From Owenia fusiformis (lineage: Eukaryota > Annelida > Polychaeta > Sabellida > Oweniidae), in NCBI GenBank assembly GCA_903813345.2, contig CAIIXF020000011.1, forward strand, positions 30,498,166-30,562,165: DNA of 64,000 nucleotides. Direction: 5' to 3'. This document shows positions 10,992 through 21,239 of this stretch, piece after piece. Both the position numbers and the translations under genes were made by a program. The notes below the pieces were generated by a model that was given only the letters and a program-made list of their open reading frames with translations, was not told where the DNA came from and did not search any database. Numbering within the stretch: position 1 is the first letter of the stretch; the number at the start of each line of letters is the position of its first letter.

Positions 10992-12571
10992 TCACTTAGT
11001 GTAAAAGTTGACACTACAGTTAGAGAAATGAAAGTTTTTGATAACACTACTTCCACCATAGACTGGTGACAGAGTAACAGACTGTTGGATTTGAGTGTTG
11101 TTACTGTTGGATTTAGATGCAGTTTCAGCACTGTCACTTGTCATAATGGGTGTATTCCACAAGTCCTCCATTATACCAAAGTCACCGACATCATCCCTAT
11201 CCTTCAGTTGTAATGGTGTTGTAGCAAGTATATCACTACTAGAGCTAGACGGTAGTTGTAATTGTCCTTGCTCTGTTAGAGCACCAGTGCTTGATGGCAG
11301 TGCTAGTAAAGGACCTTGTGTACTATCAGTACTATAAGCGCAAGATGGGAGTTGTAATTGTCCTGGCAGTGTGCTAGAGCTTGATGGCAGTGCTAGTAAT
11401 GGTCCCTGTAATACTGTACTTAAAGTGTCAGATATTTTACGCTTCTTGTTTACAGTGACATTTGTAGAATAGTTCTCGATACTTGTAGTGGACTTGTGGC
11501 CACTTATGGCTTTAATATGTCTTGCTTCATATCCAAGGGAATCTAGCATTGTAATACATGTAGCTCTTATACAATGATTTGTGTATGTTTTACTTAACTT
11601 TCCCATTGCAGATATTTCTTTCATTTTCTTGCTCAGTGATTTCATCCCAAGAGGGGAATTGCAGTACCAGATATCATCCTCAACAAATGAGTTGAGTGGT
11701 CTTTGCCACAGCCACTCACAATCTGGATTGAGTTTCGACACATATTTCTTGTATGAAGCTACGGGACAGTGTACGGTACATGTTTCATATATACGTCCCT
11801 GTGAATTTTCATCAGAAGACTTACGATGATTTTTGTCCATTTCATCCTTGTATTGATAGATATATTCACGTCCAGACCCATCTTTTGCAATTTTAAATGT
11901 ATCTTTTGTCATCTCTCGTAGATTTTCTCTGCCGCGGCGACAGAGATACAGCATGATTTCGAAAAATACCTTATTCTGTAAACCAACCGGTGCTAGAGTG
12001 TCAAATACATAAGTCGTGCCTCCATATAACTTCTGAATATCTTCTTCCTCAATTGGCTCCTTGTGATCTGTGGAACCTGAAAATAAAGGAATCGGACACG
12101 TAAACAAAAATGAAATTAGCTTAGCTTTGACAAAAGTATAAATTATATGTACACCTATTCAATATTCTCATGTAACATAAGACTTCACTTACCATATCCA
12201 TCCTTCTTGTTTTGACACAGTAAAGCATCAAAAATTTGTCGAAATCGAAGGAATGCTGCATCGTTCTTTAGGTCAATGTCTGAAATTGCTGCTAAATACT
12301 TTGTTATGCCATACTTGAATGATACCAGGGAATTTGTTTTGTATTTCTCATCACCCTTTCTGATACCACTGAAGAATTTAATCAAATTTTCACATATGTC
12401 TTCCCTCTCTAAATTTTCGAAATCTTCTCTTACATTGTTTTGACTCAGAAAGTCCTTAAATGCTCTTTCGGCTTTAGCGATCTGTTTCTTTGTGTTTGCA
12501 GATTCCCTTGAATCTAAAATAACTTGTATTTCATCCTCATTTACAGTCTTAAACTGTCTTCTAGTTGACAT
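10992..12571 (-). CDS. Crypton-type tyrosine recombinase (two exons)
   Basis: Exon 1 is 12571-12193 and exon 2 is 12076-10992. The 116-bp intron has GTAAGT and TTTTCAG borders and is phase 1. Joined length is 488 codons including stop (487 aa). The N-terminal SAM-like region and the catalytic domain resemble the DUF3504 family (Crypton recombinases and the host proteins derived from them, such as ZMYM2/QRICH1). Catalytic residues are visible: Arg in CRRGREN, H-x-x-R in HCIR, His in SGHKS and the nucleophile Tyr in IENYS. The enzyme should cut and rejoin DNA through a phosphotyrosine link. The C-terminal tail carries two imperfect copies of a QGPLLALPSS...QLQLPS repeat and is probably not catalytic. 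There is no internal stop or frameshift, so the gene may be active. Confidence 0.82.
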
Positions 12572-12844
12572 TTTGACATTTAGATTTCTATATTTTTTCT
12601 TTCAAAACTCAGACGACTTCCGGCCACTGGACGAAAATATTTGCCCCGGGAATTTAATTTTTATTTATTCGAGACGTTCTTGCAGAATTATATGTAACTT
12701 TTTTGAATGATAAGGGTAATTGTGATTGATTAAGTGCATTTTTTTCTTCTATTTTCCGCCAGTTTCAGATGCAAGCCTTAAGTAGTACTCCAGTTATTAA
12801 GAAATAAAACTCTGAAGTGGGAATGTTGCAAACACATTGAAAAA

Positions 12845-12880
12845 AATATCCGACCCTTTTTCTCGAAAGGGTCAGATATT
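12845..12880. repeat. Short hairpin upstream of the recombinase gene
   Basis: The arm aatatccgaccctt pairs with aagggtcagatatt across a short ctcg-containing loop; there is one mismatch. Confidence 0.6.
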
Positions 12881-13020
12881 AAAAAAATATCCGGCAGTTT
12901 TCAGAAAAGAGCAGAGTATTGCCAAATTACAAGCAACTAAGAACCAATCAGATTTGAGTATTTTAATGAGGTGCATAATAATGGGTGTTATTGGTCAAGG
13001 ATTTCATTTATTTTGAAATA

Positions 13021-13310
13021 ATGGAAATCCAAGATGGCCGCCAAAATGGATGTCAAAACGAATACGGTTGATATTAGCTCAAAGAATGGTTAAAAAGTGA
13101 CTTTGGAGACCGTGAACTGGTTTTAGAGGCTAAGGATTCTTTTTGAATGTGTCTTGATCTAAGTAATAAAAAATTACTTTCCATGGAAAGCCAAGATGGC
13201 CACCAAAATCGGTGCCAAAACGAATATGTAATTATTGATATAAACTCAAAGAACAGTTAAAAGGTGCCATGGTAGGGCTTTAGAGGTTAAAGATTCAATT
13301 CATGGTTAAA
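13021..13310. repeat. Dispersed repeat, two diverged tandem copies
   Basis: Two related blocks (about 13026-13142 and 13187-13291) share gaaa(t/g)ccaagatggcc, caaaacgaata, ctcaaagaa and ttagaggtta segments at about 160-bp spacing. The same family occurs in reverse at 22095-22620. Confidence 0.65.
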
Positions 13311-13340
13311 TCTAATCTTTAATGACGAGATTGATGAGAT

Positions 13341-14862
13341 TCAGACTTGCCAACCTCCCGTTTTTTTACGGGAATCTCCCGTAATTTTTTTGTTTTTCCG
13401 TGAAAAATACCAAACTCCCGTTCCATTTTCTCCCGTAAACTCCCGTACCGTATTTCTACTAAAATCTCCCGTATTTTTAAAAAAAATATGGCCGTAAAAT
13501 CTGCCGTATTTTTGCTGAAATCTCCCGTAAAATCTCCCGTATTCTTGGTATAACTCCCGTAAAATCTCAGTTTTTTGCTGTCGAAATCTACCGTATTTAA
13601 AAGGAATTTGACAAATTTGTGACCTTGATTATTGCAGGCACGCTTCTTTCTTTTACTCCAAGAAGGATTGGCTCCCATGGTTCACTATCGATACTTTCAG
13701 AAATAACTTAAAAGTACTTCATTCCCATGATTCAAATTGCTTTTCTGCGATCAGTTCGGTATAAGTTTGCACACCAAATGTCCACAAACGGGGGCCAGTT
13801 CATATTCTGTCATACTTCTGTCGGGAGAATACATTTTGTTTTTATATGGCGCTATACAAAATATTCCCGCAATATAAGGCGCATTATGGGTATGAATTGC
13901 TGTGAAATAATGAACGTAAGTGACATCTATCTTAGATTATAGGTTCTAATTAATTTATTAACTGCGCATGCGTCATAATAATTTCAACCAATTAAATCGC
14001 TGGATTTAAAGCTTATGCTCGAAAAACCGAACCTAAAAATGGAACCTCACGCAGATTGCCCTTAGCATATAGTGAACGCCACATATACATTTTACTTTGA
14101 TCAATTCGTTTTCAAAATCTACCGTAAAAACTCCCGTTTTTTCAGAAATCTACCGTAAAAACTCACGTCTTTTTCAAAATCCACCGTAAAAACACCAGTT
14201 TTTCAGAAACCTACCGTAAGAACTCCCGTTTTTCCGAAATCTTCCGTTAAAACTCCCGTTTTTCAGAAATCTACCGTAAAAACTCCAGTTTTTTCAAAAT
14301 CTACAGTAAAAACTCCCGTTTTTTTCCGAAATCTACCGTAAAAACTCCCGTTCTTCCGAAATCTACCGTAAAAACTCCCGTTTTTTCATAATCTACCGTA
14401 AAAACTCCCGTTTTTCCAGAAATCTACCGTAAAAACTCCCGTTTTTTAAAATCTACCGCAAAAACTCCAGTATTTTCAAAACCAACCGTAAAAACTCCCG
14501 TTTTTTTCAGAACCTACTGCAAAAAGTCCCGTTTTTTCCTGAAATCTTTCATAAAAAAAGTCACGTTTTTTAGATTTACCGCGAAAAATACCTTTTTTAA
14601 AAAATCTCCCGTAAAAACTCCCGTTTTTTCCAAATCTCCCGTAATAACTCCCGTTTTTTTTTCAAAATTTACCGCAAAAACTCTAGTTTTTTTAAATCTC
14701 CCGTAAAAACTACCGTTTTTTCAAAAATCTCCCGTAAAAACTCCCGTTTTTTTTTCAAAAAACTCCCCCAAAAACTACAGGATTTTGAAAAAACTCCGGT
14801 AAAAGTACCGCAATTTTTTTAAATCTCCCGAAAATTTTTAGGTTTTAGTTTGGCAAGTCTGA
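13341..14862. mobile_element. Inverted-repeat-bounded minisatellite element
   Basis: A perfect 13-bp inverted repeat (tcagacttgccaa at 13341-13353, complement at 14850-14862) encloses two arrays of a roughly 29-bp unit built on aaatctaccgtaaaaactcccgtttttc: a diverged array at about 13355-13600 and a long one at about 14100-14845. A non-repetitive spacer of about 500 bp lies between. No reliable gene is seen; ORFs across the array are by-products of the repeat. The layout suggests a non-autonomous element whose interior is a minisatellite. Confidence 0.6.
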
Positions 14863-14880
14863 GATTTGTGACAGTATATA

Positions 14881-15174
14881 CAGGGTGTCTAGAAAGTATT
14901 GGGGCCCCCCAAAGTAGACATATGTCAATGTCTCCATAGTGTTTGCCATAAACGCTAATTTTTGAAATGCCTGTCACTTTTTACCATTTCACGGTTCAAT
15001 TTCCAATTTTGAGGGATGATTCTTAGTATGAGATTCTGGATTTTTGGCATTCTTGGTGAATGTTAAGGTGGCCATTTTGGATTTTCTGTCCTAAAATCTT
15101 GTTTGTAAAGTCTTGTCTACGCATTTCCAGGCCAATTGTTTGACAAATCAATCTCAAATTTTCAGCAATGATTC
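14881..15174. mobile_element. Mariner/Tc1-like terminal fragment, interrupted by a LINE
   Basis: It begins cagggtgtctagaaa right after TA, and the next 130 bp resemble the terminal repeats of the mariner-like element at 57262-57895. It seems to continue after the LINE at about 20922-21060. No transposase remains here. Confidence 0.6.
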
Positions 15175-15178
15175 TGTG

Positions 15179-15203
15179 TTATTATTATTATTATTATTAT
15201 TAT
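15179..15203. repeat. (TTA)n tract, LINE 3' tail
   Basis: Simple tta repeat of about eight units marking the 3' end of the minus-strand LINE. Confidence 0.8.
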
Positions 15204-15684
15204 ATTTATTTTCCCTCCATTATTGGAGATAATTAATAATATTGTCTGACAAAAATATAATGAATATAAAAATATAAAATATAATATAAGATTTGGATGT
15301 CGACACAAGGTACGCTGAATTCATGGCCCATCTTCTCCACTCAGGCGGACATCTTCCCCAAGGTCGATGCTTCCCTCGTTGAGAAGTGGGCCATATTTAA
15401 AACATCATTCTGACTTCTGTCGTACTTGTTGAAACGGTTAAAACAATAAAATATGATATCACATAAATGCATCTCGTTGCCAATTACAATGCATACTTCC
15501 CTTTGCCATTGCATGAAATTTACTTCTTCCAAATAGTACTATATACAAAATACAATAGATACTATGTTCATGGGCATTATTGCCTTTTTCATATATCAAA
15601 GGTCGTGTTATTACGTACTGTCATCGGCGTTAAGTATGTATAAAATATAGATTTAATGCTCCTAGGTGCCAATCACATGTCAAA

Positions 15685-18600
15685 CTACTCCCCTGCCCTT
15701 GCAATATACATCTTCTGAACGTCTGTAGAAATTAGTTTTAAATCATCTAGGTCAGTTACTGTAGTTCCTCCAAAACATATCTTCATCTGCATTGCTCTGG
15801 ATAAAGGTGGGCCATTGGATACTATATTAAGAATGCGCCGAATGTTGCCTCGTAATTGCTCGTATCTCTCACATACTAAGATGAAATGCTCAAGAGTCTC
15901 TATCACGTTGCAGGTTGGGCATGTTCTCTCACTGTTTGCTATATAGTCCGAGGCTCCTGTATTTGTTCTAAAGAGTCCCTGTCCAGTCAATAACTTCACC
16001 ATAAGAGAACATCTTCTGATAAATCTCGAGTCATCTCTTGCTAGTATCCACCAAACGATGGGTCTTATATCCTGTGTGATTTCTCTGAATAAATCAAGTT
16101 GGTTATTGTATGTATTCAGTTGACGTCTCCAGTGTAACAATTCATATTCTTTAATACAAGTTTTCACAGATCGTTTCCAATTCAGTTTGGACGGTATTGT
16201 ATCATGGTCCATCGCATCATAGATAATCTGTGCCAATCCGTACCTTACGGCTAACTTCATAATATCATTTATGGGAGACATCTGGTTCATTTTGTATCCC
16301 ATTTTAAAGGCTGTTATACGCTTTATGGCGATGCTTCTGAACACATTACCCGTTATCATTGTCAGTAGGTGCCATAGAAACATCAGTTTAGCGATGACAA
16401 TGGTAGAAGTGAGGCTGCTCCATCCAAGCTGTGGGAGAACAGCCACATCAGGCGTGTTGGAAGGGAGTCCTTGTAACTTCTTGGCGATGCCTCTGTGGCC
16501 CTTGTCAATGTTCATGTAGTCGTTATCCGTTAATGGTATAAGCTCCATCCCGTACGATATTGACGGGACGCTTACTGTCCAATACAGTTTGGCTGCTGTT
16601 AAAGGGTTTGTAGGATTACGTATGAAATTGGTCGTCCCTACATAGGCGTTCATAGCACGTCTTCCTTTTGACAGTCTGTTATCAATTAAACTTGTGTTGC
16701 TGTTGACATTTGACAGTGGTAGACCTACATGCTGCAAGGTATTAACAGTTGGGAGAATCGTGTTCCCTAGTGTAAGTTCTATTTGCTTTGCCATAGTTCT
16801 TTTGTTGCTAAATGTGATGACTTGGCATTTATCAGGATGGTATCTAAACCTCCATTTCATTGCGTATTCATGTAATATATTGATTACGCTTTGAACGGAC
16901 TCCTGGTGATATCCTATTATTACAGTGTCGTCCGCATATGAAGGGCAGGTGCATACTATGTCACCTATTGATGCACCCTTGCCGCACTCCTCGACTTCAA
17001 TGAGAAGGTCGTTCATGTACTTAAGGTACAATTCCATCGAGTACAGCCCGCCCTGATGGACTCCCTGTGATACGATGAACTGTTCTGACAGCTTACCATC
17101 ATTTCCACAGCGAACAGCGCACTTAAAGTTATCATAGCACAATTTTAGTAACCGCCATAGTTTGCCATTTATGCCACTGTTATACACCTTGTAGAGCAGC
17201 CCTTCTTGCCATACGGTATCGAAAGCTTTTCTGATGTCAGCTGACACCAAAATGACATCTTCGCCATTTTCTAGCCCATGGGCGATAGCTTCGCGTGTCA
17301 GAAATGATGCGTCAATACATGACGTCCTTTTCTTATTGGCAGCCTGCATTTGGGATGTCTCCTCAGTCTGGTTGCACCTTTTGCTCCTTGTGACCATTAG
17401 TTTCTCGAGGATCTTCATGTATGTGGTTATTAGGGTTATCCCTCTATGGTTATCCTTCTCAAGTGTGTCTTTGTTGCCACCCTTGAAGATGGGGATCAAT
17501 ACACCAAGTCTGAAGCTAGCAGGTACGTATTCAGTTTTCACGAGTTGGTTAAAGAGGGTCGTTAGTATGTTGATGACCAGTGTGCCTCCATGATACAGGT
17601 GCTCTGAGCTTATTTCATCCCATCCGGTAGCCTTATTTTTAGATAGTCCCTTTATCAACTCCTCCATTTCATTATCATCTATCTCATCTGTAAACGATCC
17701 ATCATTGTTTCTGGTACTTTCTTCAATCATCTCCTTCAGTCTCTCGTTTACATGTTTCTCATGGTTGTTGTCAAAATCTTTTTCCTCTTTGATGGCCATT
17801 AGGGTACTAAAGTATTTCATCCACTCCTCCCGAATGTCCTCATTATTAGTTAAGATAGTTTCATCATCATTCCGGATAGAATAAGAACTGTTGGTCCTAC
17901 CCCGACGCTGCTTAACTAGAAACCAGAATTGTTTCATACTGATCTCAGCAGCGCGGTCTATTTCCTGCTGACACTCATGCTCATATCTATACTCAGCAAT
18001 ACGTAGTTCCCTTCTCAACGTTCGTTTGGCATCTTTATATCGTGTCCAGTGGATGTTATTCGAGTCTCTTGGGCGGCCGTTTTGTATCCATGTTCTCAGC
18101 GCCATCTTTTTATCAGCAGATAAACTCTTTAAAACGTCTGTCCAGTAAGGCTTCAAATGTTTTCTGAAACGTTTATGGGGTATTGACTTTGATGATACTG
18201 TGATTAGTACAGACGATAGATCATTAAAACCGGATTCAATCTCGGCAGATGTCAAAACACGTCCTGCTACGGTTTCACTCAGCCGATGTCTTAAAGGTTC
18301 CAGTTGATCCGTTAGTTGCCTAGTATAGCTCTCATAAATAGAATTATTGTCAAGGCGATTCCAAGCTAGTTTCACTGGGTTGCAGTCATTGGTTGACGAT
18401 GTGATTGGCACCGGAATGAAAACTTCTATAACAGTCTGCAAGGGAAGGTGATCAGAATTATTCAACAATTCATCGTCTAACACACATACGGATTTCACCG
18501 TGTTCATACATTCTAGAGAAATGATACAGTGGTCTATATATGATTTACCAACATTTTCTCGAAAGAACGTGTAGTCAGGACCAGTACATTTGCTAGTTAA

Positions 18601-19188
18601 ATCTACAATTTTAAGGTTACATCGTAAACACATGTTTTTCAATAAAATTCCATTTCTACTAATCTCACCATTACCACGAACACCATATAGACACCCCATG
18701 CTAGCATTGGTGTCACCCATTAGCATAACGTCGCCATCCTGTTTTAAAGAACATATGACATCTTCAAGTTCATCTAGCACATCTGAAAAATGTGAGGTTT
18801 TGCAGTTACGTTGTGGTAAATATAAGGAAATGAGATATAACAACTTTGATCCTGGTTGCAGTATCTTAACAATAGCAAATCTATCATTGTTAATCTTTTT
18901 CAAGGGAAAAATACTGTTCGAGAGAGATTTTTTCCACATAATTGCCACTCCACCATTACCAATTGAGTGTCCTTGATTCAATGAATCTAAAGATTTACTA
19001 CTAATACCATAAGAAACAAAGTTATTATCATAAGAGTCTAGCTTTTCAAGACCACTTTCATAAAGCCAATGTTCACTCAAGCATACAATATCAGATGATG
19101 ACAATAATGACTTAAGATATGGACTTGAAGCAGAGAGTCCGTTAGCATTCCAGCAGGTGATAGTTAGTGGTTGTTTTAACGTTACCAT
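15685..19188 (-). CDS. LINE ORF2: endonuclease-reverse transcriptase
   Basis: 1167-aa protein without stops. The N-terminal APE-like endonuclease (about 1-240) shows the Asn motif WNANGL, Glu in SEHWL, GDTN and the terminal SDH motif. The reverse transcriptase (about 500-800) has the IPIFKGG and ADIRKAFD regions, SQGVHQGG and the catalytic YADD at 751-754. A Cys/His cluster (CPTC...H...C) lies at about 1090. No RNase H domain was recognised. The enzyme nicks target DNA and primes cDNA from the cut 3' end. Its ATG overlaps the ORF1 stop in the string ATGGTAA (7-nt overlap including the stop codon), consistent with coupled termination and reinitiation. All catalytic motifs I can see are present, so the copy may be competent. 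Confidence 0.9.
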   Translation of the reverse strand: MVTLKQPLTITCWNANGLSASSPYLKSLLSSSDIVCLSEHWLYESGLEKLDSYDNNFVSYGISSKSLDSLNQGHSIGNGGVAIMWKKSLSNSIFPLKKINNDRFAIVKILQPGSKLLYLISLYLPQRNCKTSHFSDVLDELEDVICSLKQDGDVMLMGDTNASMGCLYGVRGNGEISRNGILLKNMCLRCNLKIVDLTSKCTGPDYTFFRENVGKSYIDHCIISLECMNTVKSVCVLDDELLNNSDHLPLQTVIEVFIPVPITSSTNDCNPVKLAWNRLDNNSIYESYTRQLTDQLEPLRHRLSETVAGRVLTSAEIESGFNDLSSVLITVSSKSIPHKRFRKHLKPYWTDVLKSLSADKKMALRTWIQNGRPRDSNNIHWTRYKDAKRTLRRELRIAEYRYEHECQQEIDRAAEISMKQFWFLVKQRRGRTNSSYSIRNDDETILTNNEDIREEWMKYFSTLMAIKEEKDFDNNHEKHVNERLKEMIEESTRNNDGSFTDEIDDNEMEELIKGLSKNKATGWDEISSEHLYHGGTLVINILTTLFNQLVKTEYVPASFRLGVLIPIFKGGNKDTLEKDNHRGITLITTYMKILEKLMVTRSKRCNQTEETSQMQAANKKRTSCIDASFLTREAIAHGLENGEDVILVSADIRKAFDTVWQEGLLYKVYNSGINGKLWRLLKLCYDNFKCAVRCGNDGKLSEQFIVSQGVHQGGLYSMELYLKYMNDLLIEVEECGKGASIGDIVCTCPSYADDTVIIGYHQESVQSVINILHEYAMKWRFRYHPDKCQVITFSNKRTMAKQIELTLGNTILPTVNTLQHVGLPLSNVNSNTSLIDNRLSKGRRAMNAYVGTTNFIRNPTNPLTAAKLYWTVSVPSISYGMELIPLTDNDYMNIDKGHRGIAKKLQGLPSNTPDVAVLPQLGWSSLTSTIVIAKLMFLWHLLTMITGNVFRSIAIKRITAFKMGYKMNQMSPINDIMKLAVRYGLAQIIYDAMDHDTIPSKLNWKRSVKTCIKEYELLHWRRQLNTYNNQLDLFREITQDIRPIVWWILARDDSRFIRRCSLMVKLLTGQGLFRTNTGASDYIANSERTCPTCNVIETLEHFILVCERYEQLRGNIRRILNIVSNGPPLSRAMQMKICFGGTTVTDLDDLKLISTDVQKMYIARAGE

Positions 19189-20900
19189 TGGGATTCATCA
19201 TGTTTAAATATGCGATTGTTTCCATCATTATCCCATACTGACTGTCTGTAATATTCATTTGTAGATTCATATATGTCTTCATGTAGATCGTAGTCTGTGT
19301 CATTGTCGATGGCTGGATAATCCAAGGACCTCTTAAATGTACCATATGACGTCTTTTTGCGCTTATATTCCCATTTTCTGCATACAACAGGGTCCGGCCA
19401 GGTTTCCACTTTGAGTGCTCTGACAATCTGATCGACTGGGACTGTGATCTTACAGCCAACGCGTAATGTCGACACTTTATTATGAACAACGTAGCATTGA
19501 TGGATTGAAATGCCTTTGGTTGTTGCGTAGTCCTTAACTTGTAAGACAATGTCATCATCAGATTCACACTCATCTTTAGCAATATTCTCTAGGTAAAGAG
19601 TTGTCGTTTTAGTAACGCATACTCCTCGCAAACTACGCGCAGGTTTCATCTGCTTGGACGGTCCAGATTGCATAGTAGGTTTCGTGAGTGATTTTGGCTT
19701 CGATTGTTTAGACATTTCAACCACTCTAGAATATGTGAGTGGTTTCACTGGGGTATGGTTACCTGTATGTTGTCCGTTTGTTGGCGCACTCTTCGGTCTA
19801 TTTCTATTTTTCACGTTTCTCACGACGGTCCATTTATCTTCTGAAGATTTGTTTGTGTCATGATCGACTATGTCTTGTCGTATTATTTCTATGTCTGTTG
19901 AATCAGGATCCTCTGTGTTCGTGTTTGATTTGATGTTTGTATTATTGGACTTCTGAAGGTCTGTAGAGCATGGTACTTCAGGTACAAGTTCAGACGACGC
20001 GGTTTTCGCCTGTGTCGCTATACCGCCATCTTGGATTTCGCTGGCATTGTTTACATTTGTCGAATGGCGCAGTAAGGTTTGCGTGACCTCGTTAATATCC
20101 CGAATGTTTTTAACTGAGTGTGTGTCCTTAGTGATACACAAAATGTTTCGTGGGCGTAATCCCGTTGTTTCACCGACATTCGTACATGGGCCTTTGTCGA
20201 CTGAGACCACATTATTGGCTATTGGGCTACATTGAGTGTTGCCTGGGGTTAATCCTTTTACATCAACCACTTTCGCGTGTATATTACTAGCGTTTATTGC
20301 ACCTTTCAATTGACCTATTTCATCCCTTAAACAGTTTATTTCGGTGTTCATTTTGTTGATTTTCCCCTCATAACTTTGTTTCAAAGATTCAAGTTCCATA
20401 GATATATTTCTATAATCCATAGATAATTCTGTATATTTGGCTGATAAGTCCAAAAGGGACGGCTGTATGATTGCAGGCCTTGTTTGACTTGTATTTGTAA
20501 GGGCAATATTATCAGGAATTTTGCTTGAAGTCCCTAATACAGATCTCGGGAAGTCTTTTACTAGCCCCCTAACGTATATGTATAATTCAAAAATATCATT
20601 ACAGATACTTATCTTCTTTGACTCCCCAGTCCTTTTCTTGGGCTTTATATCCAATGTTTGTTCTAATCCACGGGCTGACGCAGGCCCATATATCAACGTG
20701 CACTTTTTGTCCAAAATCCGTGCTGCCAATTTGAAGAGAATATCTCTTTCATCCAGAAGCATCTGGTCATCATAATCCATAAAAATGTTCTCAGTAATCT
20801 CATATCTTGGACGAGCCTCGCATTGTACGAGTAGGCGCTCCAAGGAAGGGTCCAGATCAGATAAATCGGGAGAGCTTTGTTGAGTTGCGTCCTCCGCCAT
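19182..20900 (-). CDS. LINE ORF1 protein
   Basis: 572-aa ORF, ATG at 20900. An acidic N-terminal region is followed by a likely coiled coil at about 155-210, a polar linker, then a basic stretch and a compact C-terminal domain (about 420-540) of the kind seen at the end of ORF1 proteins of many invertebrate LINEs. No CCHC knuckle was found. By position it should be the RNA-binding, particle-forming partner of ORF2. It ends SQW-stop in the ATGGTAA overlap with ORF2. Confidence 0.8.
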   Translation of the reverse strand: MAEDATQQSSPDLSDLDPSLERLLVQCEARPRYEITENIFMDYDDQMLLDERDILFKLAARILDKKCTLIYGPASARGLEQTLDIKPKKRTGESKKISICNDIFELYIYVRGLVKDFPRSVLGTSSKIPDNIALTNTSQTRPAIIQPSLLDLSAKYTELSMDYRNISMELESLKQSYEGKINKMNTEINCLRDEIGQLKGAINASNIHAKVVDVKGLTPGNTQCSPIANNVVSVDKGPCTNVGETTGLRPRNILCITKDTHSVKNIRDINEVTQTLLRHSTNVNNASEIQDGGIATQAKTASSELVPEVPCSTDLQKSNNTNIKSNTNTEDPDSTDIEIIRQDIVDHDTNKSSEDKWTVVRNVKNRNRPKSAPTNGQHTGNHTPVKPLTYSRVVEMSKQSKPKSLTKPTMQSGPSKQMKPARSLRGVCVTKTTTLYLENIAKDECESDDDIVLQVKDYATTKGISIHQCYVVHNKVSTLRVGCKITVPVDQIVRALKVETWPDPVVCRKWEYKRKKTSYGTFKRSLDYPAIDNDTDYDLHEDIYESTNEYYRQSVWDNDGNNRIFKHDESQW

Positions 20901-20921
20901 TTTGACCTTGAAGTTGTGTTA

Positions 20922-21239
20922 GAAAATATCAAACTGACTGCCTTTTGGGGTTTTTGGAAAAGGGGAAGGCGGCCATTTTGAATTTTTTTTCTAAAATGTT
21001 TTCTTCAACTGATTAATGTTTGGCATTTAGGATGAAAAAAATATAGGATTGCCCTTTAGTGGGGGCATGTTGTACACTTTTGTGTTCTTGTTCTTATTTT
21101 CTCCATTCCCCTTATTAATATGCTTTCTTATGTTTTTCTTTTTCATTAAGCTTTTCTTTTACAGTGGTTTCTTTTTGTTTCATTTTTTTTTTTTTTTTTT
21201 TTGTAAATAAGAAGCTACATTTGATCTACATAAACACAT
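20922..21239. other. Continuation of mariner-like sequence, then T-rich DNA
   Basis: About 20922-21060 has a ggcggccattttgaa...ctaaaatg segment like one at 15066-15110, as expected if the LINE split one element. A run of 20 T lies at 21183-21202. No gene is seen. Confidence 0.45.

Larger units (their letters stand above)
10706..12981 (-). mobile_element. Crypton-like tyrosine-recombinase transposon
   Basis: A perfect 14-bp inverted repeat, ttattatgcacctc at 10706-10719 and its complement at 12968-12981, encloses a single two-exon tyrosine recombinase gene. Inside the right end is a second hairpin (12845-12880). Canonical Cryptons lack TIRs, so the true ends are uncertain. The inverted repeat may instead mark flanking foldback sequence. 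Confidence 0.6.
15182..20914 (-). mobile_element. APE-type non-LTR retrotransposon (LINE) with two intact ORFs
   Basis: Two overlapping ORFs on the minus strand and a 3' tail of ATA/TAA repeats (15179-15203 on the plus strand). A 7-bp direct repeat tgtgtta at 15175-15181 and 20915-20921 is a likely target-site duplication. If so, the 5' UTR is only about 14 nt, so a slight 5' truncation is possible. The 3' UTR of about 480 bp (15203-15684) has no recognised feature. The clade was not resolved; a TAA-type tail is known for I-like and RTE-like elements. Confidence 0.82.

Noticed and set aside
13319-13678. 119-codon minus-strand ORF with repeated F-T-G-D-F
   Set aside because: It is translation of the ctcccgta minisatellite units.
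19142-19582. 146-codon minus-strand ORF overlapping the ORF1/ORF2 junction
   Set aside because: Alternative frame of ORF1 without recognisable domain.
16271-20775. Plus-strand ORFs within the LINE
   Set aside because: Antisense shadows of ORF1 and ORF2.
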